Under the pieces are notes generated by a model. That model was given only the letters and a program-made list of their open reading frames with translations. It searched no databases and was not told the origin of the DNA. 64,000 nt of DNA from positions 309,753-373,752 of the forward strand of contig SNAP01000003.1 of the NCBI GenBank assembly GCA_022496785.1. The letters run 5' to 3'. Made by a program: the position numbers and the translations under genes. Position 1 is the first letter of the stretch, and every line of letters starts with the position of its first letter. Source of the stretch: Marinilabiliaceae bacterium JC040. Lineage in GTDB: Bacteria; Bacteroidota; Bacteroidia; Bacteroidales; Marinifilaceae. Of this stretch, positions 7,904-18,050 are shown piece after piece.

Positions 7904-8794
7904 TTACTCATCTATTGATTTAAATCCTCTACCAATGATTTCATTTGAATCAACAACATTAACAAATGCTACTGGATCGATATTAGAAATTCTCTTTCTA
8001 AGGATAACCATTTCTCTACGTGTTACAGTAGTATAGATCATTTTCTTCTCTGCACCTTGGTACATTCCTTTACCTTCGATAAGAGTAGCTCCTCTTTTAA
8101 TATCGTTGATAATTGTAGCTCCAATTTCATCAGCTTTATCAGAAATAATAAGCATTGTTTTGTGAACATTTGCTCCCTCAACAATCATATCAATCACTTT
8201 ACCTTCGATAAAGATGATAATCCAAGAGTACATAGGTAGTTTCCAGTCACCAAATGCAGCTACAGTTGTAAATGTAATAATACCATCAACAATAATAACT
8301 AAAGTACCTAATGAAATGTGAGTGTACTTGTTTAAAATCATTGCTATGATATCAGAACCTCCAGAAGTTGCTCTTGATTTAAAAATCATACCAATACCGA
8401 TACCATATACAATACCACCAAAGATTGCTGATAATAATGGATCATTCTCTACTAAAGCTGCCTCTCCGTAGAACTTATGTATTAAAAACATTGCAGCAGG
8501 AATTGCTCCAGTACAAACAATAGTTTTAACACCAAAACGAGCTCCCAATACAGCAATACCAAGAACTAACAAAGGTATATCTAGACATAATGCATAAGAC
8601 TCAGTTGCCCAACCTTTTATAACATCTAAATGGTGAGCTACAATACCAATACCATAAGTACCTCCTGGTGCAAATTTATACGGCTCTGCAAATAATACTG
8701 CTCCTATAGCAAATACAAAACAACCACCAAGCAACCATGCGTAAGTTACGAAGAAATCCTTCGAAAATAATTTTTCTTTAGTGACAAAAGACAT
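7904..8794 (-). CDS. YitT-family membrane protein
   Basis: A 296-residue inner-membrane protein with five or six hydrophobic segments in the first 200 residues (for example AWLLGGCFVFAIGAVLFA and GSDIIAMILNKYTHISLG) and a soluble C-terminal DUF2179 domain (about 215-290; MLIISDKADEIGATIINDIKRG, TTVTRREMVILRKRI). These are the hallmarks of YitT-type proteins, whose substrate and function are not settled. It is monocistronic, with a promoter that matches the consensus fully (8865-8895) and a leader of about 65 nt. Confidence 0.85.
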   Translation of the reverse strand: MSFVTKEKLFSKDFFVTYAWLLGGCFVFAIGAVLFAEPYKFAPGGTYGIGIVAHHLDVIKGWATESYALCLDIPLLVLGIAVLGARFGVKTIVCTGAIPAAMFLIHKFYGEAALVENDPLLSAIFGGIVYGIGIGMIFKSRATSGGSDIIAMILNKYTHISLGTLVIIVDGIITFTTVAAFGDWKLPMYSWIIIFIEGKVIDMIVEGANVHKTMLIISDKADEIGATIINDIKRGATLIEGKGMYQGAEKKMIYTTVTRREMVILRKRISNIDPVAFVNVVDSNEIIGRGFKSIDE

Positions 8795-8864
8795 TTTTTT
8801 ACAATTTATTGGTTAATATTAATTTAATTTCCATCACATATTGAGCTATTAATTTTAGCCCATG

Positions 8865-8895
8865 CAAAAATACATTTAGAATTCAATTAAACAAA
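8865..8895 (-). promoter_or_regulatory. Promoter of the YitT-family gene
   Basis: TTTG (8892-8895), 19 nt, then TATTTTTG (8865-8872) on the minus strand, a full consensus match. It shares the 283-bp divergent region 8795-9077 with the prmA promoter; nothing else is recognised there. Confidence 0.7.
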
Positions 8896-9020
8896 TAGTT
8901 CTCAAAAATATATTTCTTTTACATTTGCCTTATTTTCAAGAACTTACAAGCTTATGAATTAAAATAATTATGCGATTTCATGCATAATTATGCTAGTATA
9001 ATAAAGAAATAGAAAAATAC

Positions 9021-9052
9021 TTGATATATTAGGATTATAAAGAGTACTTTTG
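9021..9052 (+). promoter_or_regulatory. prmA promoter
   Basis: TTG (9021-9023), 21 nt, then TACTTTTG (9045-9052), a full match. The leader is about 22 nt and includes a tiny ATG-AAA-TAA frame at 9065-9073, just before the prmA start at 9078. Confidence 0.7.
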
Positions 9053-9077
9053 CAGAGAATAAAAATGAAATAAGAAG

Positions 9078-9929
9078 ATGATAGACTATATAGAATTAAA
9101 TTGTTTTATAGAACCTTATAAAGAAGAAATAGCTGAAATAATTGTTGCACAACTGAGCGACTATGATTTTGAAAGTTTTGATTTACAATCTGATTACGTA
9201 AAAGCATATATTCCTATGCCTAAATTCGATCTTTCAAAAGTAGAGAATGATGAAATCATAAATCATTTAAAGGAAGAGTATAAAATATCTTTTTCTGTAC
9301 AAATGATAGAAAGTAAAGACTGGAATGCTGAATGGGAATCAAACTTTCAACCTATCGTTTTAGATAATCTTGTTTGTATTAGAGGTAGTTTTCATCAACA
9401 GAATGATGAATGTAAGCACAATATAGTAATCAATCCTAAGATGTCTTTTGGTACAGGTCATCATTCAACAACAGCTTTAATGCTTAAAAATGTTCACGAA
9501 ACTGTAAAGCAAGGAGACAAAGTATTAGATATGGGATGTGGTACAAGTATACTGGGTATTTACGCATCAATGTGTGGTGCTTCAGAAGTTACTGGTATTG
9601 ATATAGATGAATGGGCATATAATAATTCTATAGAGAATTTATCATTAAATAACATCTCTAATGTTCATATCCATTTAGGTGATGCTGGTAAGTTAGAACA
9701 ATTCAATCATTTCAATCTTATATTAGCAAATATCAATAGAAATATTCTTCTTAATGATATGCACTACTATAAAGAGCATCTTGAAAAAAATGGACTTCTA
9801 ATTATGAGTGGTTTTTATTCACAAGATGTGAAACTAATAAAAGAAGAAGCTGAGAGAAATGGTCTTAGTTTTGTAGATCAGAAAGAAGATAATAATTGGG
9901 TAGCAATAAAATTTGCATTAAATGCTTAA
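9078..9929 (+). CDS. prmA: Ribosomal protein L11 methyltransferase
   Basis: A 283-residue SAM-dependent enzyme that methylates lysines and the N-terminus of ribosomal protein L11. An N-terminal substrate-recognition domain (1-60) is followed by a class I methyltransferase fold. MSFGTGHHSTTALML is the PrmA signature, VLDMGCGTSILGI is the SAM-binding motif, GIDIDEWA is the acidic loop and LILANINRNIL is motif IV. Its end overlaps the next gene by 8 bp. Confidence 0.95.
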   Translation: MIDYIELNCFIEPYKEEIAEIIVAQLSDYDFESFDLQSDYVKAYIPMPKFDLSKVENDEIINHLKEEYKISFSVQMIESKDWNAEWESNFQPIVLDNLVCIRGSFHQQNDECKHNIVINPKMSFGTGHHSTTALMLKNVHETVKQGDKVLDMGCGTSILGIYASMCGASEVTGIDIDEWAYNNSIENLSLNNISNVHIHLGDAGKLEQFNHFNLILANINRNILLNDMHYYKEHLEKNGLLIMSGFYSQDVKLIKEEAERNGLSFVDQKEDNNWVAIKFALNA

Positions 9930-10617
9930 GAATTTAATAAAAGATTTAGAAAATATAAGTGAACGTGAAAGAGCCAAAATTCTTTCACGTTTTTTCAAAA
10001 CTGGCAAAGGTGAATATGGAGAAGGTGATATATTTGTAGGAATCACTGTTCCCAAAGCTAGGAGTATCGCAAAGAAGTATTATAAGGATATCAATATGGA
10101 AGAACTTCAAATATTGGTTTCTTCAGAGATACATGAATACAGACTTACTGCTTTACTAATTCTAATATTTAAATTTACAAAATCGAAAGAGACTCAAAAG
10201 CAGTATATTGATTTTTATCTTTCAAATACAAGATATATTAATAATTGGGATTTAGTTGATTTATCATGCTATAAACTACTAGGTGTCTGGCTTCACGATA
10301 AAGATAAATCTATATTATTCAAATTAGCTGAATCTTCGAATTTATGGGAACAACGAATTTCAATTGTTACTTGTATGCATTTTATAAGAAACAATGAATT
10401 TGACACTTTCCTTATCATTGCTGAGAAATTGTTATTTCATAAACACGACCTTATTCATAAAGCCATTGGATGGTTACTTAGAGAAATGGGTAAAAAAGAG
10501 ATTAGTAAACTAGAAGATTTTCTAGAAAAACATTGTACAGAAATGCCTAGAACAATGTTGAGATATTCTATTGAACGTTTTCCTAAAGATGTTCGTCAGT
10601 ATTATTTGAAGAAATAG
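9922..10617 (+). CDS. AlkD-like DNA alkylation repair protein
   Basis: A 231-residue all-helical protein of the AlkD (HEAT-like repeat) DNA glycosylase family, which removes alkylated purines such as 7-methylguanine without flipping them. GEGDIFVGITVPKAR is the N-terminal family motif. NNWDLVDLSCY carries the aspartate that is catalytic in B. cereus AlkD, and LWEQRISIV carries the matching arginine. Its start overlaps the end of prmA by 8 bp, so the two share one transcript. No alkylation-response regulator is near. Confidence 0.88.
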   Translation: MLKNLIKDLENISERERAKILSRFFKTGKGEYGEGDIFVGITVPKARSIAKKYYKDINMEELQILVSSEIHEYRLTALLILIFKFTKSKETQKQYIDFYLSNTRYINNWDLVDLSCYKLLGVWLHDKDKSILFKLAESSNLWEQRISIVTCMHFIRNNEFDTFLIIAEKLLFHKHDLIHKAIGWLLREMGKKEISKLEDFLEKHCTEMPRTMLRYSIERFPKDVRQYYLKK

Positions 10618-10678
10618 ATAAATTATAATAAGAATCAATATTTTATATGTTTATGTTTTATAAACAATGTATTTTATA

Positions 10679-10686
10679 TACTTTTG
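10679..10686 (+). promoter_or_regulatory. Promoter -7 box of the SusC-like gene
   Basis: TACTTTTG, a full match. Transcription should begin near 10691, 13 nt before the ATG at 10704. The in-frame ATG at 10647 lies upstream of this promoter, so 10704 is taken as the true start. Confidence 0.6.
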
Positions 10687-10703
10687 TGAACAAAACATAT
10701 AAA

Positions 10704-13409
10704 ATGAAAAAAATTTATCTTATTATTCTATTTATGTGCTCACTTTATATATCAAAAGGTGAATCATATAAAAACATATTAGATTCGTATCTAATAAATT
10801 CAAACTATAATAAAGATAGTCTTAGTATTAATAATTCAAAAATTGATACAAACGTTATCAAAAATTATAGAAGTACAAATATCATTAAATTACTTCAAGG
10901 AAATATTCCTGGAGTAGAAGTTTTAGATGTAGACGGTTCTCCAGGTAGCATTCCAAAGATATCTATAAGAGGAATAAGTAATGTATATAATAACAATGGT
11001 ATTCTTTTTGTAGTGGACGATATTGTTATAAGAAATGATAATATATTTATCCCAATATCTGATATTAAAGAAATAAAAGTTGTAAAAAGTGCTATTTCAT
11101 TAGGTAAATATGGAAAAGAAGCATCAAATGGTGCAATAGAGATTTATACTAAAACAGCAAGTCAAAATGGATTTAGTGCAAGCTCATATTCAAATATCGG
11201 ATTTAGTGAAAAGGGATTAAAAAATTATAAAACAATAAGCCCAAAGGAAAGATATGAATTGTATTTTCAATATCAATTAAGTCGTCATAATGATAAAGAT
11301 GATCTTTCTTTCAGAAAATCAATTGCTAAAAATATAATTGGATTTCGCCAGCATAATCCTTATAATGTTCCAAATGATGAAATTATTGATTATATAACAG
11401 GTAAATTAAATCCTCATGCTAAACTTATATATTCAAACGATATAGAGAAAATCCTAGAAGATTCAGGTATAAAACAAGAGTATGGTGGTTCTGTTGCATA
11501 TAAGAATGAAATAGTAAACATGTACTGTGGTTTAAGTACAATGAATCAAAAAGGCATATATAAACATTCTTCAAATGACAGTAAAAATTCATTAGTCAAT
11601 ATCAAATTAAATTCAAACAAAAGAATAAGATTTGGATTTTCTTATAGATATTCAGAAAACAATATTAAAAAAACAAATCCAAAAATTTTAGAACAATTTA
11701 GACATTTATCTCCAACAGCACGACTATATAGTAGAAATAAAACTACTAAAGAAATTGAAACTGATAGCGATAATAAGAAAATATTTAATAACGATCTCTA
11801 TGATCACCCATTAATATTAAATAATGAAACTGATTTATCTGATAAATATCTTTTCTTTAACACAAGAGCATATATAGAAATAGAACCTATAAATGATTTA
11901 AAATTTAAGTTGCAATATAATAGATCAATAAATAGTCTTAATACAACAAATAACCTTATACATGATACTCAGAATCAATTAAAATTTTATGAAGGGAAAA
12001 AATATGAAACCAAAAATTCTTTATTAGAACAGAATCTACAATATAAAAAAGCTTTCTTTGGTAATAATTTAGCCTTATATATAAACCATAAAAATACAGA
12101 ATCAAACTACACATATGAAGATATATTTAAAGAGAATAATACATTCTTTAATACTTCTCCAAAACACAATAATAAAGATATCACCACGACATATGAGAGT
12201 TATAATTTTGGTATAAATTATAATTTTAGAGAAAAATATTTTGCAGATTTCATATATAGAAAAGAAAATATAAAAGAAACTAAATATTCTTTAATCTATA
12301 AGACTTTCTCTTTTAAATGGGACATCTCAAAAGAAGCATTCTTTTCGAAGATAAAACATATAAATAAATTGTGTATTTTTAGTAATTATGGATTATCAAA
12401 TAAGTATACGTACTTTGGTGAATATCAACGATTTATTGATGATAATTTCTTTAAATTTAAAACTAAAATAAAAGATAGATATTTCTCAAAATTCGATCTA
12501 GGTATAGAAAGTTCATTATTTAAAAATAGAATCAGCTTAGGTTTCAATTATTTTAACAATATAGGTGATAAATCAAATTCAAATTTATATTTCTTAGCAC
12601 AAAACAGAATGTCTGGTATTGAATATAATATCAACATCATTCCAATAAATAATAGTTTAAAATGGAATATAAATTTTAATATCTCCCAATTAAAAAGTAA
12701 AATAGAAAACATATACGACAGAGATGGAAATAAAGAGAAAAATCATCCTCTTTTAAACAATTCAGTATATAGCATTTATACAGATAAATATGTAGGTATT
12801 GATAGTGATGATGGAAAAGAACAATGGAGTTATATTGATAATATAAGAGACCAAGATGGAAACATAATTTCATCAAAAAAAGAAATCACAAAGGATTATT
12901 ATGAAAGTGAATCGCAAATTGTAGGTAATCGTATGCCAGATTTTTATGGAGGCATATCAAATACTTTATCATATAAAAACTTCTCTCTATTTGTGAATAT
13001 GTCTTTTTCTATAGGAGGAGAAATGTATGATTACAATTACATGAAATTATGTAACTATAACAACTTAAACACAAACTTACAAGTACATAAAGATTTACTT
13101 AATTACTGGACAGAAGAAGGTCAAAAATCTAAATTTCCAAAATTAAGAACATACAAAATAGTTGATGATAGTAGATATGTTATAAATTCGTCATACTTAA
13201 GTATCAACAATATTAATTTGTCTTATAATATAAATTCAGAATTCATTAAATCAATAGGAATTAAATCTTTAGCTGTGAATTTTAATATAGAAAATGCATA
13301 TCAATTTAATCACAAACAAGGAATGAATGCAATGACTTATATTACTGATTCAACAGTAAGTTACCCATTAATAAGAACATATAGCTTTGGTTTAAAAATA
13401 AATATCTAG
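10704..13409 (+). CDS. Orphan SusC/RagA-like TonB-dependent protein
   Basis: A 901-residue outer-membrane protein. The signal peptide is MKKIYLIILFMCSLYISKG. A TonB plug domain follows at about residues 40-155, with the SusC-type motif LLQGNIPGVEVLDVDGSPG and SIRGISNVYNNNGILFVVDD. A 22-strand-type barrel made of many alternating aromatic strands fills the rest and ends in TYSFGLKINI. The usual N-terminal carboxypeptidase-regulatory-like domain and a SusD partner gene are both missing, so the imported nutrient is unknown. The frame extends to 10647, but a consensus promoter at 10679-10686 and the signal peptide support the ATG at 10704. It is followed by a strong terminator. Confidence 0.85.
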   Translation: MKKIYLIILFMCSLYISKGESYKNILDSYLINSNYNKDSLSINNSKIDTNVIKNYRSTNIIKLLQGNIPGVEVLDVDGSPGSIPKISIRGISNVYNNNGILFVVDDIVIRNDNIFIPISDIKEIKVVKSAISLGKYGKEASNGAIEIYTKTASQNGFSASSYSNIGFSEKGLKNYKTISPKERYELYFQYQLSRHNDKDDLSFRKSIAKNIIGFRQHNPYNVPNDEIIDYITGKLNPHAKLIYSNDIEKILEDSGIKQEYGGSVAYKNEIVNMYCGLSTMNQKGIYKHSSNDSKNSLVNIKLNSNKRIRFGFSYRYSENNIKKTNPKILEQFRHLSPTARLYSRNKTTKEIETDSDNKKIFNNDLYDHPLILNNETDLSDKYLFFNTRAYIEIEPINDLKFKLQYNRSINSLNTTNNLIHDTQNQLKFYEGKKYETKNSLLEQNLQYKKAFFGNNLALYINHKNTESNYTYEDIFKENNTFFNTSPKHNNKDITTTYESYNFGINYNFREKYFADFIYRKENIKETKYSLIYKTFSFKWDISKEAFFSKIKHINKLCIFSNYGLSNKYTYFGEYQRFIDDNFFKFKTKIKDRYFSKFDLGIESSLFKNRISLGFNYFNNIGDKSNSNLYFLAQNRMSGIEYNINIIPINNSLKWNINFNISQLKSKIENIYDRDGNKEKNHPLLNNSVYSIYTDKYVGIDSDDGKEQWSYIDNIRDQDGNIISSKKEITKDYYESESQIVGNRMPDFYGGISNTLSYKNFSLFVNMSFSIGGEMYDYNYMKLCNYNNLNTNLQVHKDLLNYWTEEGQKSKFPKLRTYKIVDDSRYVINSSYLSINNINLSYNINSEFIKSIGIKSLAVNFNIENAYQFNHKQGMNAMTYITDSTVSYPLIRTYSFGLKINI

Positions 13410-13441
13410 AAATAATATTTATAAACTCTATAGAATAAATA

Positions 13442-13478
13442 AAAGCGTTAGTAAAACAAATTACTAACGCTTTCTTTA
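13442..13478. terminator. Bidirectional terminator between SusC-like gene and purL
   Basis: AAAGCGTTAGTAA (13442-13454) pairs perfectly with TTACTAACGCTTT (13461-13473). It is 32 nt past the SusC-like stop and 22 nt past the convergent purL stop and can end both transcripts. Confidence 0.85.
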
Positions 13479-13494
13479 TAATAATATATGATTC

Positions 13495-16400
13495 TTATTT
13501 CATATTTTCGACCCATTTACGAGCATTAACGAAAGCTTCAATCCAAGGACTAACCTCATCATCTTGTCTTTCATCTGAATAATAAGCCCAGTTCCAAGGG
13601 TAAATAGCTCTTTCTAAGTGAGGCATCATAGCTAAATGACGACCATCTTCAGAAGCTATACCTGCAGTTGCATAAGGAGAACCATTAGGATTAGCAGGAT
13701 AATTGTCTTTTGCATATTTAAGAACAATATTGTAATCTTCTACAGAATAAGGGAAATCGAATTTACCTTCTCCGTGAGCAATCCATACTCCTAATTGATT
13801 ATCGCTTAGAGTAGATAACATCACTGAATTATTCTTTTCAACTTTAACTCCAATAAATCCTGATTCAAACTTATGAGAATCATTATGAAGCATCTTCATT
13901 TGTTTTTCATGCTTAGGATATATAAGTCCCAATTCAACCATTAATTGACAACCATTACATATACCTAATGAAAGAGTATCTTTTCTAGCATAGAAATTAT
14001 CAAGAGCATTTTTAGCTTTTTCGTTATATAAGAAAGCTCCTGCCCATCCTTTTGCTGAACCTAGTACATCTGAATTAGAGAAACCACCAACGAAGACAAT
14101 CATATTAACGTCTTCAAGATTTTCTCTACCTGATATTAAATCTGTCATATGTACATCTTTCACATCAAATCCAGCTAAATGAAGAGACCATGCCATTTCT
14201 CTATCTCCATTAACTCCTTTTTCTCTTATAATAGCTGCCTTAACACCTGATTTAGTCTTTCTTCCTAATTCAAGACCATACTGTGATAGTTTACCAGTAA
14301 AATCAGAATTGAAAGAATATTCTAAATCGTTAGTTTTATAATTCTTATATCTTTCAAGAGCTAAATCGTTTCCTGATTGTTTTCTATCTAATAGATAAGA
14401 TGATTTAAACCATATATCTCTTAATGATTCAACATCTAAATCCCAACAATCATTTACTTTATTAATAACAACAGATCCAGCCTCATCAGGTTTTCCAATG
14501 AAATCGTAAGAAATACCTGCTTCTTCTAGAACTTTAGCAACTTCAACACAATCTTCAACTTGAAGAAGTACACTAGGGTTTTCTGCAAATAATAGTTTAA
14601 TAATATCTTGTTCTTTCATATATGATAGATCGATATTTAAACCTAATTTATTATCAGCAAAACACATCTCTAATAGAGCAGTAATAAGACCACCTGCAGA
14701 AATATCATGACCAGCTAACACTTTACCATCTAATATTAATTTTTGAATAGTATTAAAAGCTTTAGCAAAATATTTTGAATCTTTTACATCAGGAGTATCT
14801 TGTCCTATTTTATTAATAACTTGAGCAAAAGAAGAACCTCCTAATTTATGATCATCACTTGATAAATTGATATATACTAATTCAGTATTTTTATCTGCTT
14901 TAAGAACAGGAGAAATTGTTTTATTAATATCTATTGCTTCTCCAACTGTAGAAATAATAACAGTTCCTGGAGCATAAACTTTTTTATCTTTATATTTTTG
15001 AGTCATTGATAATGAATCCTTACCTGTAGGAACATTAATACCCAAATCTATAGCAAAATCACTTACAGCTTTAACAGCTTTGTATAAACGAGCATCTTCT
15101 CCTTTATTGTTACAAGGCCACATCCAGTTAGCTGATAATGAAATACCCTCAATCTCATTTTGAATAGGAGCCCAAACTAAATTTGTTAAAGCCTCAGCAA
15201 TAGCCAATCTCGATCCTTTAGCAGAATCAGTCATCGCAGCTACTGGAGCATGTCCTATAGAAGTAGCGATACCACGAGTACCTGTATAATCCATAGCTAC
15301 AACACCACAGTTGTTAAGCGGTAATTGAAGAGGACCAGCACATTGTTGAGTAGCTATTTTTCCTGTTACAGAACGGTCAACTTTATTTGTCAACCAATCT
15401 TTACAAGCTACAGCTTCTAATTGAAGTACTTGCTCTATATATTCTTCAAGATTTTCTTTATTATATTCTAATTCAGCGAATTGTTCTTTAACAGTTTCAT
15501 CTTCCATTATTGTTTTTGGAGAAGAACCAAACATATCACTCAATTGAAGATCGATACATTTGTTACCAGTTTTAGTATTTTCAAATGTAAATCTCATATC
15601 TCCTGTAGTTTCTCCAACCACGTAGAAAGGAGCTCTTTCTCTATCTGAGATTCTATGTAATAGATCGACTTGTTTTTCATTCATTACAAGTCCCATTCTT
15701 TCTTGAGATTCATTACCTACAATTTCTTTATCAGATAAAGTAGGATCACCAACTGGAAGTTTATCTAATTCGATCTTACCACCTGTTTCTTCTACTAATT
15801 CAGATAAACAGTTTAGATGTCCACCGGCACCGTGATCGTGAATAGAAGTTATAGGATTTTCATCAGATTCTGCCATTGCTCTAATAGCATTACAGACTCT
15901 TTTTTGCATTTCAGGATTTGAACGTTGAACTGCATTTAATTCTATAGAATTGTCATAAACACCAGTATTAACAGAAGAAACAGCTCCTCCACCCATACCA
16001 ATACGATAGTTATCACCTCCTAATAGAACAACTTTTTCTCCAACTTCAGGTTTATCTTTTAAAGCTTGCTCTTTACGTGCAAAACCGATACCTCCTGCTT
16101 GCATAATAACTTTATCATACCCATACTCTTTTTCATTTTCTGAATGTTCAAAAGTTAATAAAGATCCACAAATTAAAGGTTGACCAAATTTATTACCAAA
16201 ATCACTAGCACCATTAGAAGCTTTTATTAAAATTTCTTCAGGTGTTTGATATAACCAATCTCTTTCATCAGTTCCTGCTTCCCACTTTCTAGTTCCATCT
16301 AAACGAGGATAAGAAGTCATATAAACAGCTGTTCCAGCTACAGGAATAGAAGCTTTACCACCAGCTATTCTATCTCTAATTTCACCACCAGTACCAGTTG

Positions 16401-17181
16401 CAGCACCATTAAAAGGTTCAACAGTTGTAGGGAAATTATGAGTCTCTGCTTTCAATGAGATAACAGTATCTATTTCTTTTTCTTGGAAAAAATCTGGTTT
16501 ATCTTGAGTTTCAGGAGCAAACTGAACAGCCTTAGGTCCATCAAGAAAAGCACAATTATCTTTATAAGCAGAAATAATTCTGTTTTTATTAACAGCAGAA
16601 GTCTTTTTAATCATTCCAAAAAGGCTTTCTTCTTTTTCTTCTCCATCAATAATAAAAGATCCACCAAAGATTTTATGTCTACAATGCTCTGAGTTAACTT
16701 GAGAGAAACCAAAGACTTCTGAGTCTGTTAGTTTTCTATCTAATTTCTTAGATAAATCCTCAAGATATTTAATTTCTTCATCGCTTAAAGCTAGACCTTC
16801 TTGTAAGCTGTAAGCTTTAATATCATCTATAAAGATGATATCTTCAGGTTTAGTATCAATAGTAAAAACATCTTGATTTAAACCTTCATACATAGCCTTT
16901 AACATTGGATCGTACGATGTTTTCTTACTATCTACAATTGCAAATTCTTCAATTCTAAGAATATCAGAAATACCCATATTTTGAGTAATTTCAACAGCAT
17001 TTGTACTCCATGGTGTTATCATTTCCCTTCTTGGTCCAATGAAAATACCATCCATTTGAGTTGATTCAACTTTTTCAGCATTGCCAAAAAGCCAACTTAG
17101 TTTATTAAGATTTAATGAATCTAATGCCGAAGAGGAAGATACGGCATAAATAGTTTGATTTTTCTTATAGAAAACTATCAT
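13495..17181 (-). CDS. purL: Phosphoribosylformylglycinamidine synthase, large fused form
   Basis: A 1228-residue cytoplasmic enzyme of purine synthesis that converts FGAR, glutamine and ATP to FGAM. It is the single-chain form with synthetase and glutaminase in one protein. SQVNSEHCRHKIFGG and KAETHNFPTTVEPFNGAATG mark the synthetase half. The C-terminal class I glutaminase has nucleophile Cys1078 in GICNGCQ and the His1188/Glu1190 pair in PHLER. Length is normal for this type. It is a lone gene in a region that also holds guaB, another purine gene, but they are not in one operon. Confidence 0.96.
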   Translation of the reverse strand: MIVFYKKNQTIYAVSSSSALDSLNLNKLSWLFGNAEKVESTQMDGIFIGPRREMITPWSTNAVEITQNMGISDILRIEEFAIVDSKKTSYDPMLKAMYEGLNQDVFTIDTKPEDIIFIDDIKAYSLQEGLALSDEEIKYLEDLSKKLDRKLTDSEVFGFSQVNSEHCRHKIFGGSFIIDGEEKEESLFGMIKKTSAVNKNRIISAYKDNCAFLDGPKAVQFAPETQDKPDFFQEKEIDTVISLKAETHNFPTTVEPFNGAATGTGGEIRDRIAGGKASIPVAGTAVYMTSYPRLDGTRKWEAGTDERDWLYQTPEEILIKASNGASDFGNKFGQPLICGSLLTFEHSENEKEYGYDKVIMQAGGIGFARKEQALKDKPEVGEKVVLLGGDNYRIGMGGGAVSSVNTGVYDNSIELNAVQRSNPEMQKRVCNAIRAMAESDENPITSIHDHGAGGHLNCLSELVEETGGKIELDKLPVGDPTLSDKEIVGNESQERMGLVMNEKQVDLLHRISDRERAPFYVVGETTGDMRFTFENTKTGNKCIDLQLSDMFGSSPKTIMEDETVKEQFAELEYNKENLEEYIEQVLQLEAVACKDWLTNKVDRSVTGKIATQQCAGPLQLPLNNCGVVAMDYTGTRGIATSIGHAPVAAMTDSAKGSRLAIAEALTNLVWAPIQNEIEGISLSANWMWPCNNKGEDARLYKAVKAVSDFAIDLGINVPTGKDSLSMTQKYKDKKVYAPGTVIISTVGEAIDINKTISPVLKADKNTELVYINLSSDDHKLGGSSFAQVINKIGQDTPDVKDSKYFAKAFNTIQKLILDGKVLAGHDISAGGLITALLEMCFADNKLGLNIDLSYMKEQDIIKLLFAENPSVLLQVEDCVEVAKVLEEAGISYDFIGKPDEAGSVVINKVNDCWDLDVESLRDIWFKSSYLLDRKQSGNDLALERYKNYKTNDLEYSFNSDFTGKLSQYGLELGRKTKSGVKAAIIREKGVNGDREMAWSLHLAGFDVKDVHMTDLISGRENLEDVNMIVFVGGFSNSDVLGSAKGWAGAFLYNEKAKNALDNFYARKDTLSLGICNGCQLMVELGLIYPKHEKQMKMLHNDSHKFESGFIGVKVEKNNSVMLSTLSDNQLGVWIAHGEGKFDFPYSVEDYNIVLKYAKDNYPANPNGSPYATAGIASEDGRHLAMMPHLERAIYPWNWAYYSDERQDDEVSPWIEAFVNARKWVENMK

Positions 17182-17223
17182 TACTTAAGTGTTTGATTAA
17201 TTAATAAATCTAGTGATTAATCG

Positions 17224-17231
17224 CAAAGATA
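17224..17231 (-). promoter_or_regulatory. purL promoter -7 box
   Basis: TATCTTTG on the minus strand, a full match to TAnnTTTG, 43 nt before the purL start. No good TTG element was found upstream, and no PurR-type or riboswitch structure is evident in the short leader. Confidence 0.5.
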
Positions 17232-17261
17232 ATATTTAATTACAATTAACTCATATTGATA

Positions 17262-17298
17262 AAAACAAAAAAGCGAAGATTATTACATCTTCGCTTTT
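17262..17298 (-). terminator. Terminator of the periplasmic TPR gene
   Basis: AAAAGCGAAGAT (17269-17280) pairs perfectly with ATCTTCGCTTTT (17287-17298) around a 6-nt loop. On the minus strand a T-rich run follows. It insulates purL from the upstream gene. Confidence 0.85.
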
Positions 17299-17318
17299 AA
17301 TATAAATGATTGATAAAT

Positions 17319-18050
17319 TTATTTTATCGTCTTTAAAGCTTCTTCTTTTGTCTTTTTAGCTGACTCGCTATTAGGATTTAAAGCTAAAGCTTTATCAAGG
17401 TATTTAATACCTTCTTTGTATAATTTAACTGCTTTTCCTTTTTCTTCAGCAAATTTCTCACGTTTTGTATTAGCATAAGGACGAGCTTTTTCAATAATCA
17501 TAGCTCCCTCGTTACAAAATGAAGCACCTAAAGAATAAAAAGCATCACCTTTAAATTTCTTAGTATTTAATTTAGCTACTTTCTTAAAACATTCTCTTGC
17601 TTCTACAGCTTTATTAGCTTTTTGTAATTTTGTTCCTTTTTTCAAGAAATGTATATATAATAATTTCTCTAATTTTTTATTTCCAGGCTTAGCTTTAAGA
17701 CCTTCTTCTAAAGTAGCAACCATTTGAGCTTCTTTATTTTGTTTTTTATAAGCTATTGCTTTAAACTTATATGCTGAAGTTGTTTTATATCTATTTTTAA
17801 TACTTTTAGAAAAATAAACTACAGCTTTATCATAGTCTTTTAATTTAGTTGCACAATAAGCAGCATTAAAAACACTAGCATTATCTTTACCTTCAAGAAC
17901 TTTAAAATAAGCTTCATATTTTTCTAAAGCTAATTTATAATTCTTACTTCTTAAAGCTTTATTCCCACTATTCTTTAATTCAGCAGCTGATTGAGCAAAT
18001 ACTGATAAAGACAACAAACTCACGATTAAAAATGTTAATAATCTTTTCAT
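17319..18050 (-). CDS. Exported tetratricopeptide-repeat protein
   Basis: A 243-residue protein with a clear signal peptide (MKRLLTFLIVSLLSLSVFAQ, cleavage expected after FAQ) and TPR-like helical pairs: ALRSKNYKLALEKYEAYF, ATKLKDYDKAVVYFSKSI, KANKAVEARECFKKVAKL and a last repeat LYKEGIKYLDKALALNPN. It is rich in lysine. It is probably a periplasmic scaffold or assembly factor, with no known partner. It lies downstream of the FAD oxidoreductase with a 110-bp gap, and a terminator follows. Confidence 0.75.
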   Translation of the reverse strand: MKRLLTFLIVSLLSLSVFAQSAAELKNSGNKALRSKNYKLALEKYEAYFKVLEGKDNASVFNAAYCATKLKDYDKAVVYFSKSIKNRYKTTSAYKFKAIAYKKQNKEAQMVATLEEGLKAKPGNKKLEKLLYIHFLKKGTKLQKANKAVEARECFKKVAKLNTKKFKGDAFYSLGASFCNEGAMIIEKARPYANTKREKFAEEKGKAVKLYKEGIKYLDKALALNPNSESAKKTKEEALKTIK

